From Timema cristinae (taxonomy: Eukaryota > Arthropoda > Insecta > Phasmatodea > Timematidae), in the NCBI GenBank assembly GCA_039000515.1, contig JBCFYV010011135.1, positions 15,266,376 through 15,330,375 of the forward strand: DNA of 64,000 bases. Direction: 5' to 3'. Below, in pieces: positions 43,781 through 55,564 of this stretch (positions are counted from its first letter, which is position 1; each line of letters starts with the position of its first letter). The notes below the pieces were generated by a model. The model saw only the letters and a list, made by a program, of their open reading frames with translations, searched no databases and was not told the DNA's origin. Made by a program: the position numbers and the translations under genes.

Positions 43781-43949
43781 GAAAAACACAAGAAATGTTT
43801 AAAAATCTAGTAAAATTACTGGAATATTTATTAATTTGTGACACTTAATTAAAATGCCTAAAATAGTAACTCTTTGGATGGAATAAAGTGAACTGAAGAA
43901 TTAAGCACGCTGTTTCATAACATGTTTTATTTATTATTCCTTAGGAGTG

Positions 43950-44390
43950 TACATTATAGCAGGCCCAACTCAGCTCTCAGCTCGCGTGAGGTATGGGAGT
44001 AAAAGGGAAAATAAAAGACGTATGATCTGCCAGAAAGGTGTGCAGTGCATTCGTATTTGAATGATTACTCGACATTATCCTTGGTGACGATAGGGGACAA
44101 AGCGACAAAGTTTCTTGTTAATAACTACAGTATGTCCCTATTATTACAGAATGAAGATTTGTGCACAGTGCTTAGCTGTGAAGCCAATCTGAAATGGTTA
44201 AAAATGGCCTTTTCATCGCAGTTTTTATTCAAATATAATTTAATATTTCAACAATGTTCAGTATTAGGGTCTTCTATTAACTCTTTATCTCCATTAATGT
44301 TTAATCAGAAATGAGCCACGTGCAGTAGTATTCGGGTGAATTTACGATTTATAGCCGAACTGTATCACAAGCTCTTAAGGGCTGGAGACT
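43950..44390 (+). repeat. Dispersed repeat, copy 1 (unknown class)
   Basis: Matches 51120-51590 in the opposite orientation over about 440 bp. Shared words include CCCAACTCAGCTC, CAGAAAGGTGTGCAGTG, TCGTATTTGAATGATTACTC, ATTAACTCTTTATCTC and CTGTATCACA. No coding domain (the 89-codon frame is not conserved) and no clear terminal repeats. Confidence 0.8.
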
Positions 44391-44699
44391 GTGAAGCGAC
44401 AGAAATTGTATGACTTCACACTAGTCTATTGGTTGAAAAACTAATCTTTTCTACTCTTTTCTTCGATCCAAACTGCCTGTAAAAATGGTAATTTCTTCTT
44501 TGAAACCCGAGAAACACAGGAAAAATTGGCAGTAAGAAAATGGTGGCAACTCTGAAACACTAATTTCATGCAAATAAAGGTGAGTTTAATCAAGTTTTTT
44601 CAATGTTACTTGTCGCACCGGTTACACAACTTTTCTTAAAACTTGTCTCTTCTAAACACACTCCTCAAAAGATCGAGGGTGGAGGGGGACACTATACCC

Positions 44700-44850
44700 C
44701 TGCCACCCTAGTTCCAGCGCCTTTAGATGTCCGTGACGGATATTAAATAACTGTCAAGATCGCTTTGTGTAGAAAGTTAAACTAAACCTTGCTACAAAGA
44801 AATATTTTATATATTTTAGGAAAAAAAAACACAACTTCTTATTGCATAGC
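44700..44850. mobile_element. Foldback MITE, right-arm fragment
   Basis: GACGGATATTAAATAACTGT, AGAAAGTTAAACTAAACC and TTTTAGGAAAAAAAAAC match one arm only. Confidence 0.65.
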
Positions 44851-45755
44851 CTGGTACGAAAATAAATACCTTGACTCGCTGTTGTTTCCTTCCACCCCCA
44901 TTCCCTAACAATTATCTCACAGTGAGAATTCTTTTGAGGTCCCAGGATAATGACGTCACGGTCGCAGATGCTCCTGATAGAGACGTTACCTCGTGGGGAT
45001 CTCGTAACATCATTGTCCGACCTTATTGGATAATAATGACGAATGGAGTATGTTTTTTTTTTCCTCCCAACAATGTTCTCTGTTTACTTTTTATATCCGT
45101 GGGGTGGGGGGGGGAGGGTTAAGGGGGCCAAGTGAGATGGTAAGTAGATAGTGCTGTAATCTGTAGAGAGCGCCCCGCACCCCCTGTGGGGTTGTGGTCT
45201 CTGTGATAATAAGGAAAATGAGGGGGAAGAGAAGAAGGCATCTGTATCCATAACGCGTCGTTCCCACATGATCTCCCCGCTAGTGGGCGTCTGGGGGATT
45301 CCTAAAGGGGCGCTCAGGACCCCCCCGATGGGACTCTTTTCCCCCTGCCCCTCGTTTCGCTCATCGGCACGTCTCTAGGGGGTGGGAGACTGACTACCCC
45401 CTCTTTCTACTCTCGCCCCCCCCCCCCCTTGCATTAAAGGCGACTGATTGAATTAAGTCCTATCCCTCTTTCTCAGTCTTGCACAAACATCAGCTGACAA
45501 CCGAATAATGTACCCCCTTCTCTCTGTGCCCCCTTCTTTGTGTGTGTGTCCTACTGCTATGTTTTATTTAAGAGGATTGAATCTCTGGGTGCAGTGTTAG
45601 TGCAGGGGTGAAGTGCAAAGCCACCCCCCCCTCCTCCTTTGCAAACACGTGTACACTCTGTTGCACGTGTTATTAGCTGAGGCGGCCTCTGGCCGTGGAC
45701 AGGATTACTCGGACGTTGTGCTTTAATGGGAGAATGTGAGGATTGCGAGTAAAGA
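44850..45755. other. Stretch with G- and C-runs, no recognised gene
   Basis: Contains GGTGGGGGGGGGAGGG (about 45102), a C-run at 45417-45428, and several CpG. No conserved exon seen. Confidence 0.4.
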
Positions 45756-46080
45756 TCACTGTTTTTGTAATTTTTATAGCAAAACTCTTTTTGTCCAAAA
45801 TAATAAAATATTGTTCCATTAGGAACATAGTTTAGCTTTCTTCGCGTGGTGATATTAACAGTTGTTAAATATCTGTCATGAGCATATCGGCATTAGATGA
45901 TAAACTTTTTAAATAAAGAGAAAACATTGTCATTAAATTCTAGGATACTCTTATAAGATATTTAAGAAATATTGAGGTCATTATGTGAATAAAATAATAC
46001 TCTTAGTTTCTATTGGAAAAATATATATTTTTTTTTGCAAAAAAAAAAGTTTTGTTATAAAAATTGGAAAGCACCGACCT
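45755..46080. mobile_element. Foldback MITE copy (near complete)
   Basis: Left arm TTAACAGTTGTTAAATATCT and CATGAGCATATCGGCATTAG; right arm with TAAGAAATATTGAGGTCATT. Diverged but collinear with the copies at 39840 and 50465. Confidence 0.85.
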
Positions 46081-46208
46081 ATTCTAGCGTTCCTAAACTC
46101 CCACCTTAAACCACGGTTGTGAAAATTGAGTGGGAGTTGTAGGAGTTGACTGCTCGCAGGTGGCATCCGTTCCACGTGGTTCTTGAGGGAAACGAACAAA
46201 GTCTTTGA

Positions 46209-46806
46209 TAGGTATGTGGTGCCGAAAGAAAAGTATCGATAACAGTAAGTATCGGTATGGAAATTTTAATATAAAAAAAAGTTTTGTTTAATCTAGTAAT
46301 AATAATCTCAACTTTTACATCATCATTGCATTTTACAAGATTCTTTTTCGCTATCAAACTTCTTAAAAAAAAACTTCCATAATTCCCTTCTGGGAGGTGC
46401 CATTTACTAACTACACTCTTTGTATATATATTCTATCAAAATTAACTATTGACATACAATGGAATAGTATACGCCCTTTTATGCTTCATCTGCTTGGCAC
46501 ACCATTGAAGTGACTGAGTTAATTGAGCTCTACAAAAGGTTATTTTATTTAGTTCTTGATGAGCGTGCTCATTGGTAAAGGAGGGGGTAGTAGACTGGTC
46601 ACTAGTTCTTCCTATTCCTCCACAGTCCACCCTAGTAAACATTCAGTCCCAGCATGAATGAAACTAACAAAAGAGTTATTTCTATCGATACCGATCCGAT
46701 ACCGGAGTTTGAATACTAATATCAGTAAAAGTATCGACTAAAAATACTAGTATGGAAAGGAAAATATTTATATTAGCGAAATATCGATACTTTTTTCACA
46801 TACCTA
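46209..46806. mobile_element. hAT-like MITE rich in TATCGATA, copy 2 (598 bp)
   Basis: Ends TAGGTATGTG on both strands. Flanks GTCTTTGA (46201-46208) and GTCCTTGA (46807-46814) match at 7 of 8, a hAT-size target duplication. Subterminal AAGTATCGATAACAG and ATATCGATACTTTTTTC match copy 1 at 19176. Non-coding. Confidence 0.87.
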
Positions 46807-46814
46807 GTCCTTGA

Positions 46815-47425
46815 TGGTGCAAACAAGACTTGAAATAGATGATGACCAAACCATATCAGATGCGAGTTTTTCCACATATATTTCTTATATATCTCATTCC
46901 AACCGCATTCACCTTGTTTTTCCTGGTCTTTTTAATTAAAGTTCTATATATTTAATATTTAAGGACTAAAATTTAGTCAAATATTTGAATTCGAGATACT
47001 TATCCAAAAGATATAGGTTATCATATATTATATTATGATATGACTAATGAATGGGTGCTGAAGGAGAGCTATTTGAAAGGGAATCTGATAGGTCACTGTT
47101 GAAGAAGTGTCTTACGTTGATTTGGAAATTTTGAGAGGATGAGTGTGGACCTAGTTACAAAACAAATATATGAAGGTAGAGTGTATGAATCAAAAGGAAG
47201 GGGTAGGCATGTAAGACATGCCTAAATGTTGTAGACGAATGTTGAAAAAGAGAAGCCTTAAAAATTTTTTAAGAATAAAAGAGCATGTATGACTCTGTGT
47301 ATGGATGTTGTTGAAGCGAAGGGAGTATGCAAGGATAGAGAAGTGTGGAGGATGGATTCAGTACGGAGTTTTTTTTTAGCTATATGCACAGTTTCTTGCT
47401 TATCCCTTCTTGGGACGGTGTGATT
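46815..47425. other. Unannotated stretch
   Basis: No gene recognised. GGATGTTGTTGAAGCGAAGGG and nearby purine-rich text may belong to an old element. Confidence 0.35.
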
Positions 47426-47429
47426 AGGT

Positions 47430-47585
47430 AGTTAGGTAGGTATGTGTATGTGTATGTATTATGATTATGTGTATGTATGTATGTGGATGTATGTATGTAT
47501 GATATGTATGTATGTATTATATGTATTATGTATGTGTATGTATGATGTATGTATGTATGTATGTATGATATGTGTATGTATGTAT
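47430..47585. repeat. GTAT microsatellite
   Basis: Imperfect (GTAT)n over about 150 bp. Confidence 0.9.
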
Positions 47586-47719
47586 TAAGGCATTGTTTAA
47601 ATTGTTATATATCAGTTTTCTATTGTATTATATATCCTTTTTTGAGATTTTATATTAATATTAAATTTCTCGGATACAAAAGATTTCTAGGGACTTGAGC
47701 GTTTCCATCTCATATAAGA

Positions 47720-47807
47720 TATAAATAATATTTATATTATTATATATTATTATTTTATTATTATTTTATTATTATATTATTATTAATTATTATTATTATT
47801 ATTATTA
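47720..47807. repeat. ATT-rich low complexity
   Basis: (ATT/TTA)n merging into the poly-AAT end of the adjacent SINE1. Confidence 0.8.
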
Positions 47808-48069
47808 GACCGCGTCTTACTACCCTTCGGGTTATACGCACTTACGCTAATGTGTAATGGTAGGGTGATTGTGAGATGAAATGAAGGACCTACAGTTTAA
47901 CGTGGATCCGAACCACGGTGGAGGCCTGGCATTTCACACATTCACAAGATGTCTTGTCAGAGGTGAAGGAAGAGTTTGGTAATCAGATAAATCTGTTCGG
48001 GACCGAGGATTGAACCCCGGCCGCCAGCATAGAAGTCTGACACCTTATCCCTAGACCACCAGGTCACCT
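47765..48069 (-). mobile_element. SINE1 copy (near full length)
   Basis: Tail GACCGCGTCTTACTACCC, body, B-box complement GGATTGAACCC, ending CACCAGGTCACC. Confidence 0.94.
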
Positions 48070-48147
48070 ATAAATATAATTATTTTGTCGTTGAGACAAT
48101 CGTGACCCGTTGATAGCCTACGAGCTCTAATATATTTTTTAAAGAAA

Positions 48148-48212
48148 CGTTAGCGTAATTTGTACATAAGCTTATAACCCGAAGGGTAGTTAGATGTAAT
48201 GCTAAAAAAAAC
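48148..48212 (+). mobile_element. SINE2 tail fragment
   Basis: GTTAGCGTAATTTGTACATA, then AACCCGAAGGGTAGTTAG and an A-run. Confidence 0.65.
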
Positions 48213-48799
48213 CTAACTATTTTTATCAATCAAACCGCTTAAATTTCAATTTAAATTTGTGCGCCTTCTTATAACTATTGTGATAATTTCAAAAAGTAGA
48301 CTTAAAGCACAAACCTCAACAAGCATGTTGACCCAGTCTGGAACATGCTAAGACTCACAATTTGGATACCGCAGAACTAAATAAACTAAAGTGTAACGGG
48401 TTGTTTGGTTCTGGCTGGTGTTAGGACCTTGCGTCCGGCAAGATATCTGTCGACCGCTCACTTGGACTCCAACGAGATGCCCCTTGGCCTTGTCTAGGTG
48501 ATACTATCCTGCACAACATTAACGCTACACGTAACCACTAAATACTCAGGCGTTGATAACGTGTCTCAGCGCCTTTGTGACATTTAATTTTTCTTTCCCC
48601 GCCCTCCCCCCACCCGTTCGGGTTATATGCATCTTTACTAAACTCTTATTCCCACATTCAATTATATAATGGTATAAAATAAATACAACACAGTTTGAAA
48701 TAATTCAAAGTGTTTCTTTTATTCAAAATTATGTACACACCAATATTATTAAAGTATTGCGGGCAATCCGACCCGCGGGACGTGAGTTTGTGAACCCTG
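48213..48799. other. Unannotated stretch with a SINE tail scrap
   Basis: CACCCGTTCGGGTTATATGC at 48611-48630 is an isolated reverse SINE tail. Otherwise nothing recognised. Confidence 0.4.
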
Positions 48800-49045
48800 C
48801 TCCAAGGCTCTCTATCTCTCTCGCAATAGAATATACTGCTGATGACGGGGAGATCGAGGTTCGAATCTTGGTCGGGTGTACCAAGGCTGGTATTTCCAAA
48901 ATGGTTTTACACTCTCCCTCTATGAAAATGCGGGTACACTTCCTCTAAATATAGCCTTCACAATCCCTAGAAACATTGTTATAGTTAGTACGTAGGCGTA
49001 TAACCCGAATGGATGGTAATATGTGGTGTTAAAAAAAATAGAAAC
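48800..49045 (+). mobile_element. SINE2 copy
   Basis: GATGACGGGGAGATCGAGG, B-box GGTTCGAATCTT, body, tail TAACCCGAATGGATGGTAAT, and an A-rich end. Confidence 0.85.
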
Positions 49046-49271
49046 GAAATATACCTAGCGCTATGGGATACGAAATAACAAAGTTGTAGATCTTAATATT
49101 AAACTATTAAACTATACTTGTATTTGAAATATATTTTAATAAAACCAATATTTTTTGAGCTATAAGCAAATATTTATTTTAAAATTGAGTTTTGGGAAAT
49201 GATTAGTTGATTGTTATTTTCTTTGGTGAGCATAGGTGTTACTCTTCTCTATTTTTTGTGTGTGTAAAAGT

Positions 49272-49274
49272 ACA

Positions 49275-49325
<51 letters not shown>
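49272..49325. repeat. CA then TA microsatellite
   Basis: (CA)n followed by about 18 TA units. Confidence 0.92.
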
Positions 49326-49332
<7 letters not shown>

Positions 49333-49489
49333 TTTCTTCGCTTTGTTTGAACGGGATGCTCTTTTTTCCTCATATTTCTGCAACAATGTATACTGTATCG
49401 TTTCACCTATCTTTCGCATTTTAAGTAAATGTCTCCAGTTTTAGATAAAGGTTTGAGAAACTATATGTGGTGCATCATACTGTTTATTT

Positions 49490-49680
49490 TAAAACATGGG
49501 TGAAAGGTTTTATTGATATCAATTATGCTGTTTTCCTAAATTAAATATTTTAAAATACGATAGAACGGTTTCATTGATATCAATTATGCTGTTTTCCTAA
49601 ATTAACTATTTTAAAACACGAGAGAACGGTTTCGTTGATATCAATTACGCTGTTTTCCTAAATTAAATACATAAAACCGC
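49490..49680. repeat. 61-bp tandem repeat, three units
   Basis: Units begin GGTTT at 49506, 49567 and 49628. Each holds the palindrome TTGATATCAA and GCTGTTTTCCTAAATTAA. Confidence 0.93.
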
Positions 49681-50460
49681 TCCACAATGTGATCAAGTGG
49701 TATTATCTACCTGCGGTAGTTACTATCCGTGGAGCGAGACGTGCTCTTTAAGTGGTGAGGTATGGGAACGCGATCTAAGTTCAATAATCTATCGGTTTTA
49801 TTACAAAAAACTTTTTTTTTTACATCCAATATATGGTATTATCTTTTTAGTTTACGTTTAGTTTAGATTTCTACACATAAAAGTAATATCAACAGATTTG
49901 TCATAAATAGAACCCGGAGTTTGATGACGTCATTTTTTTTTTACATAAAACGCTCATTTGTATATAAACTCTGATCATAAGATCCCTCCCTGGTTGTGAA
50001 ACGTTTTTATAAGACTTATTTAGTTTAAGGATTTTAGATCATAATTACTTGTACTGGTCATTTTTATGTATTTTTCAATAAGCTTTAAGCATTTATTTTA
50101 GATAATTATATGTTTAAATACTATATATATCTTATGAATGTATTGATACTTAAAGTGCACGTTTAATTCAGTCGTGTGCATTCATTGTGAGTTTTTATTT
50201 AAAATATTAATCTTCTATTATATGTTTTAAGTCATCTTTTTAGATAATTTTATGATAGGGAGTATAATGTGGATTGAACATAAACCCTTTTAAATTAATA
50301 ACCTACTAGTAAAGTTCTGCTATGGTAATTAATTCAAGAAATGTTGAGATCTATTAATATAAAAAATTAAACTTATCGTATCTACTTACGCTTTTTTTTT
50401 TAAATAAAAAGGTATTTTCTGTTAAAAGAGCTCTTGTAATGATAAGAACCTCGATTCGTA
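49681..50460. other. Unannotated AT-rich stretch
   Basis: No gene or element recognised. Confidence 0.4.
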
Positions 50461-50464
50461 TTTC

Positions 50465-50805
50465 ACTTTTTTTTCCACATTTTTAAATCAGTCCAGGCAA
50501 AGCTTTTTTTTTTATTTTTACAAAATAAATTAAATACTGCTTCACTAAAAACAGAGTTTAATCTTCTAGGTACAGTGATATCAACATTTCTTGAATATAT
50601 GTCATGAGAATAGCGGCACTAGATGAGAAACTTTTAAAATGAAGATAAAAAAGTTGCCATTCAATTCCAGAACATACGTCACAGATATTCAACAACTGTT
50701 GATATCAACATACGAAGAAAATTAAACTAAAAGTTTTTATTGGTGCATTATTTGATTTATTTTGGCCAAAGAAATGTTTTGATATAAAAACTGTAAACGA
50801 TAGGC
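50465..50805. mobile_element. Foldback MITE copy (near complete)
   Basis: Left arm GTGATATCAACATTTCTTG and GTCATGAGAATAGCGGCAC; right arm CACAGATATTCAACAACTGT and GAAGAAAATTAAACT, then TTGATTTATTTTGGCCAAAG. Confidence 0.9.
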
Positions 50806-51118
50806 GGCGCCCTTGAATAATATACATGTTATTTGTAATAAATATTTTGTTTTTCTTAATATACAAAATCAAAACCCAGCCCTTTCCTTCTCACCATAAC
50901 ATTACATTCCTTTAAATATAATGTAACTTGACTGATCTTTTTGCCTGTGCTCTTTCACATGTAGGGACTTATTCAATCTGGTGGATGTATTATATACGTG
51001 ACGTCACAGTTCTATGACAGATTGCTAGATCACGTAGAAAGAGCGGAGGGGAAGGGGGGGGGCAATATATGAGATTTATTCATGCAATCTTTACATTAGC
51101 AGACCCAAATCTTGGACT
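50806..51118. other. Unannotated stretch
   Basis: No gene recognised; a short G-run lies near 51053-51062. Confidence 0.4.
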
Positions 51119-51119
51119 T

Positions 51120-51590
51120 TGTTTTTGACTTCTTAAGAGCGTGCGTCATATGACCATCAACTCTGTGATACAGTCGGCTAGAAGTCGTAAATTTACACCA
51201 TAACTATTGCACATGGATCATTTATGATTACACATTACTAGAGATAAAGAGTTAATGTTCCTAATACAAAACGTTAACTTATTAAATGGTATTTGAATAA
51301 AAAAAACTTAATTTGAAAGGCCGTTTTGTACCTTTTAGAATGGCTTCACAGCTAAGCATTGTGCACTAATCTTCATTCTGTCATAATAGAGACATACCGT
51401 AGTTACTATCAAGAAACTTTGTCTCTTTGTCCCCCATCGTCACCGCGGAAAATGTCGAGTAATCATTCAAATACGAATACACTGCACACCTTTCTGGCAG
51501 ATCGTAGGTGTTTTCTTTTCCCTTTTACTCTCAGACCTCACGTGAGCCGGGAGCTGAGTTGGGCTTTGCAATTATTTTGCATGTTAACTC
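51120..51590 (-). repeat. Dispersed repeat, copy 2, inverted relative to copy 1
   Basis: Reverse complement of 43950-44390 with moderate divergence. Shared ends include TGAGTTGGGCTTTGCAA on one side and the CTGTGATACAGTCGGC region on the other. With copy 1 it forms a 7-kb-spaced inverted pair. Confidence 0.8.
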
Positions 51591-51734
51591 GGGATTGAAC
51601 GCTTAGAACAGACCTAGCTATCTATACTTCCCTTAGAGATTACTGCGTTTATGTCAGGCTTGGAGCTTCACTGTATCATCAATTTATATTTTAAAAAATA
51701 TATATATTTTGTAAAATGTTAAAATACTTTTTAT

Positions 51735-51868
51735 TGACACTGCCTTTTACTTCCCGTTCGGACTATACGTTTATATATTAATTACTCTAATATGTTAGGG
51801 ACGAGGAAGGTGTAATTTCGAGGGAATTTACCGGAATTTTCATAGAGGTAGAGAGGTAAAAGAACTAA
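51735..51868 (-). mobile_element. SINE2 copy, tail half (split by TTAA element)
   Basis: TTACTTCCCGTTCGGACTAT, then the body to GAGGTAGAGAGG. It continues at 52391 after the inserted TTAA element. Confidence 0.8.
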
Positions 51869-52386
51869 GGCCCTTACCCCTGTCGAGTGCAAGTCTAAAA
51901 CCTATTTTATGGGATGGTGGGCGGGAGGATGAAAGGTGTTGCGTGGTTTCATAACCGACCAAAGTATCCTTCCGCACCAACAAGAACAGATTGATCACGG
52001 AAACTGTAGACAGCGCTAGCTACTGGACAGGTCTTGCGGAAAAATCACACGTTTGGAAATATCAGCTTTCTCAAGAACGAGGAAAATTTATATAGTACTA
52101 TTTTCAACACCTCTTCTAAGATGTATAAATGTTTATTATGTGTTACTTTTTTTTTTGCTATGCAACCGGAAGTTTTCCATTGAATAATGTCAAAACTATC
52201 TATATTTGATCACTGTTAAAATTATAAAGGAGGCTTGTATATAAAAAGTATAACTTAATCAAAATGCTTCTATTCTTTAACAAACCGTTTCCAAAAATAA
52301 AATGGCAATACAATAAAAATTCTAGAAGATAACAGTTTGTTCCCACGGCTCTACATTTACATGCCAAATGAAAAGGGTCAATCGCC
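51869..52386. mobile_element. TTAA element, copy 4 (518 bp)
   Basis: Left boundary CTAA (mutated TTAA) at 51865-51868; right boundary TTAA at 52387-52390. Reverse orientation relative to copies 1 and 2, with the same length. Confidence 0.85.
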
Positions 52387-52390
52387 TTAA

Positions 52391-52500
52391 GAAAGAAAAA
52401 AACACTCTCAGTATACCCTTCTGGATTTGAACCCCTATATCCCTATCATCGGCAGTCCATTCTATTGTGAGATAAAATTCGTGTTATCATAACGGCCTTA
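52391..52500 (-). mobile_element. SINE2 copy, head half
   Basis: CTCTCAGTATACCCTTCTGG, B-box complement GGATTTGAACCC, then CATCGGCAGTCCATTC: the missing half of the copy at 51735. Confidence 0.78.
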
Positions 52501-52709
52501 TTGAAAATTTGAAATTACTTAGTTGTCCGCATTTCACAAGATTAAATGTATCGCCATCAACATAAATTTTAATAAAATATTTTTTTATTAAAAATGCTAG
52601 GACCTAATGGACTCTCTATTTTTTTCACCGGAAATATGGAATATTTTATTTGCAGCAATGGTATTTAGTGTTAGGCTGTAAATCTTACGTTGAAGGCACT
52701 CTCATAATT

Positions 52710-53470
52710 GATGTCCGTAAGCCGTGATCCTTGGGTATTAGCGCCTTTACTTGAGAGGAAACAGTCCGTAAGCCGTGATCCTTGGGTATTAGCGCCTTTC
52801 CTTGAGAGGAAACAGTCCGTAAGCCGTGATCTGGGATTAGCGCCTTTCCTTGAGAGGAAACGTCGTAGCGTGATCATTGGTATTAGGCCTTTCCTTGAGA
52901 GGAAACAGTCCGTAAGCCGTGATCCTTGGGTATTAGCGCCTTTACTTGAGAGGAAACAGTCCGTAAGCCGTGATCCTTGGGTATTAGCGCCTTTCCTTGA
53001 GAGGAAACAGTCCGTAAGCCGTGACCCTTGGGTGTTAGTGCCTTTCCTTGAGAGGAACAGTCGTAAGCCGTGATCCTTGGGTATTAGCGCCTTTCCTTGA
53101 GAGGAAACAGTCCGTAAGCCATGATTCTTGGGTATTAGCGCCTTTCCTTGAGAGGAAACAGTCCGTAAGCCGTGATCCTTGGGTATTAGCGCCTTTCCTT
53201 GAGAGGAAACAGTCCGTAAGCCGTGATCCTTGGGTGTTAGTGCCTTTCCTTGAGAGGAAACAGTCCGTAAGCCGTGATCCTTGGGTATTAGCGCCTTTCC
53301 TTGAGAGGAAACAGTCCGTAAGCCGTGATCCTTGGGTATTAGCGCCTTTCCTTGAGAGGAAACAGTCCGTAAGCCATGATTCTTGGGTATTAGCGCCTTT
53401 CCTTGAGAGGAAACAGTCCGTAAGCCGTGATCCTTGGGTGTTAGCGCCTTTCCTTGAGAGCAAACAACTG
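52710..53470. repeat. 51-bp minisatellite, about 15 units
   Basis: Unit CCGTAAGCCGTGATCCTTGG, GTATTAGCGC, CTTTCCTTGAGAGGAAACAG, T. TTTCCT-TGAG-AGGAAA is a perfect 6-bp-stem hairpin in each unit. Two units near 52830-52890 and one near 53050 have deletions. The 51-bp period (17 codons) opens frames of 121-158 codons on both strands; these are not called as genes. Confidence 0.95.
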
Positions 53471-53535
53471 TTCATACACGTGTGTGCTTACAACGTGGTG
53501 GTGGCAGACAGGGAAAAACGGTAGAAGTCAGATAA

Positions 53536-53813
53536 GGTTCTGATGTCAGAGAAAACTTCTATACTGGGGGTCCAGGGTTCAATCCTCGGTCCCGGCACAT
53601 ATTTATCTGTTTGCCAAACCTTTCCTTCACCTCTAACAAGACGTGTATTAATCACAACTTGTGAATGTGAGTAATCCCAGGCCTCCACCCTAGTTCGGAT
53701 CCCACGTTAAACTGTTGGTCCTCCATTTCATCTCACGATCACCATTACACATTAGCATAAGTGCGTATAACCCGAACGGGTAGTAAGACCCGGTGCTAAT
53801 AATAATAATAATA
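53536..53813 (+). mobile_element. SINE1 copy, diverged head
   Basis: Starts within the tRNA part (CTTCTATACTGGGGGTCC), B-box GGTTCAATCC, body, tail ACCCGAACGGGTAGTAAGAC, and (AAT)n. Confidence 0.9.
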
Positions 53814-53859
53814 ATGAATCGGGCCACTTTTGACATTTTAACATGCTTTCTTTAAGTTG

Positions 53860-54160
53860 GGGGATGTAGAGAACGAAAATGTTTTTGCAGTTTTTATAGC
53901 AATATTTTTTTGCCAAAATAAAGAAAATATTGCTCCCTTAGAAACAAGAGTTTTATTTTTTCTATTCCATGGTTATATTAACAGTTGTTGAATATATATG
54001 TCATTATAATTTTGTATTGGAGGATACATTTTTTAAGTAAAGAAAAAAAGTGTTCATTAAATTTAAGGACAGACAGATATTAAAGAACTGTTGTGGGTCA
54101 CCATGGGAAGAAAATTAAATTCTAGGTTTTTATTGGAGTAGTGTTAAGCTATCTATATAG
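53860..54160. mobile_element. Foldback MITE copy (near complete)
   Basis: Left arm GTTTTTGCAGTTTTTATAGC and TTAACAGTTGTTGAATATA; right arm AGATATTAAAGAACTGTTG and GAAGAAAATTAAATTC. Confidence 0.85.
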
Positions 54161-55560
54161 TAACTGGTAAAATACTCCTATTAATAAATTGGCGGGCCCT
54201 ACTCTTCCACCACAAGGTACCAAATTCTCTTCTAGACCTTTTTCTGACCCTTTTTGTTTTTAACATTAAATGTCACAATTTCTAGTAAATCTACCCTTGA
54301 ACATTTGATCATTATGGCGTCCTTTCGAAACCTTGAGATAACTTATATAGTTAGCTCATACAAACTCAGCGCTCTCTGCCGCTGTGCTAGCAGTGCCATC
54401 TTTAGATTTCTTTAATTTAATTTTTATTATTACATGGAAATAAAATTATAGAGATATTTAAGTAACACCCTTATCACTAAGTGCATTTAGTTAATTTACT
54501 ATGGACTCTTCACTAACTAGTAACTACTCTTGAATCATTTCTCTTCTGGGGTTTTCTCATTTTTATTATCATTATTATTATTATTATTATTATCACTATT
54601 ATTATTTAGTTATTAAATTCGTTTCATTGTAATATCGTGTGCACTTATGTTCTGTATTATTTCAATGCTAGATTGTTATAGCTCTATATTGTTGGTTAGA
54701 ATTTTTAAAAAGGAAAATCAAAACGAATCCACTTTTGTGCTTAAATATATCTACTTACATACTTTACAATATTTTTATAGTTAAAATTATGTTTTGTATA
54801 AATTTATGATGTGGCAGCAGCATTTATCACTTTTTTCTTAAACTATGTTATTAATTTTATTCAAATCTGAAAAAAATATTATTAGCGTAATCGTAAGAAA
54901 ATGAAACTTTTTCTACAAATGACTGCTCTTAAAAACACACAAAATTAGTCCAAAGCGATGATAAAAACCTTTATCTAAAAATAGCTCGATACGCGATGCA
55001 GTTACTCACACTTGTACTTACCGGTACTATCTTAGAAATTGAACTCGCCCAAAAGCCAAATCGTTGGGCACTCGTACTAAACGTCAAGATCATATAAGTC
55101 CTGTTTGCAGATGATGTGTAGGTTGGGATTGGATTCCCAACCAGATGTACTGAAGGTGCTTTTTTTTTAGAGATGAGAGATTCGAGCTGTGTAAAAATCT
55201 GAAAAAAATAAATAAAATATCTCGAACAAAATTTATGATGACCTTCGCTGGCTATAGCAATTTTGAGCTAATGGTATAAAAGGAACTATACATACCTGCG
55301 TAGTTAATTTATCTATTAAAAAAGTGCTCTTTTTGTTGTTTATGACGTAATAGACATGATAAACAAAATAGCATTTGTCATTGTTCCCAAACCGTAAAAA
55401 AACTGTTGTTTTTTTAGATTTAATTTTAAACATTTTCCTTTCAACTAAAATTTGTTATTTTTAAAGACCCGAGAATTAGAAATGGAATTAAATATCGAGT
55501 TTGACCCATCTTCAGTCCCCCCCCCCCCCTTCCTCCTACCCTTAGATGATTTTCTAAACA
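54161..55560. other. AT-rich stretch, ATT microsatellite, no recognised gene
   Basis: Contains (ATT)n at about 54565-54605. Open frames of 64-66 codons lack support. A C-run lies at 55517-55528. Confidence 0.4.
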
Positions 55561-55564
55561 ACTT

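Noticed and set aside
52708..53524. 121-158 codon frames with VSRDPWVLAPFLERKQ-type repeats
   Set aside because: 51-bp minisatellite; both strands are equally open and there is no upstream gene structure.
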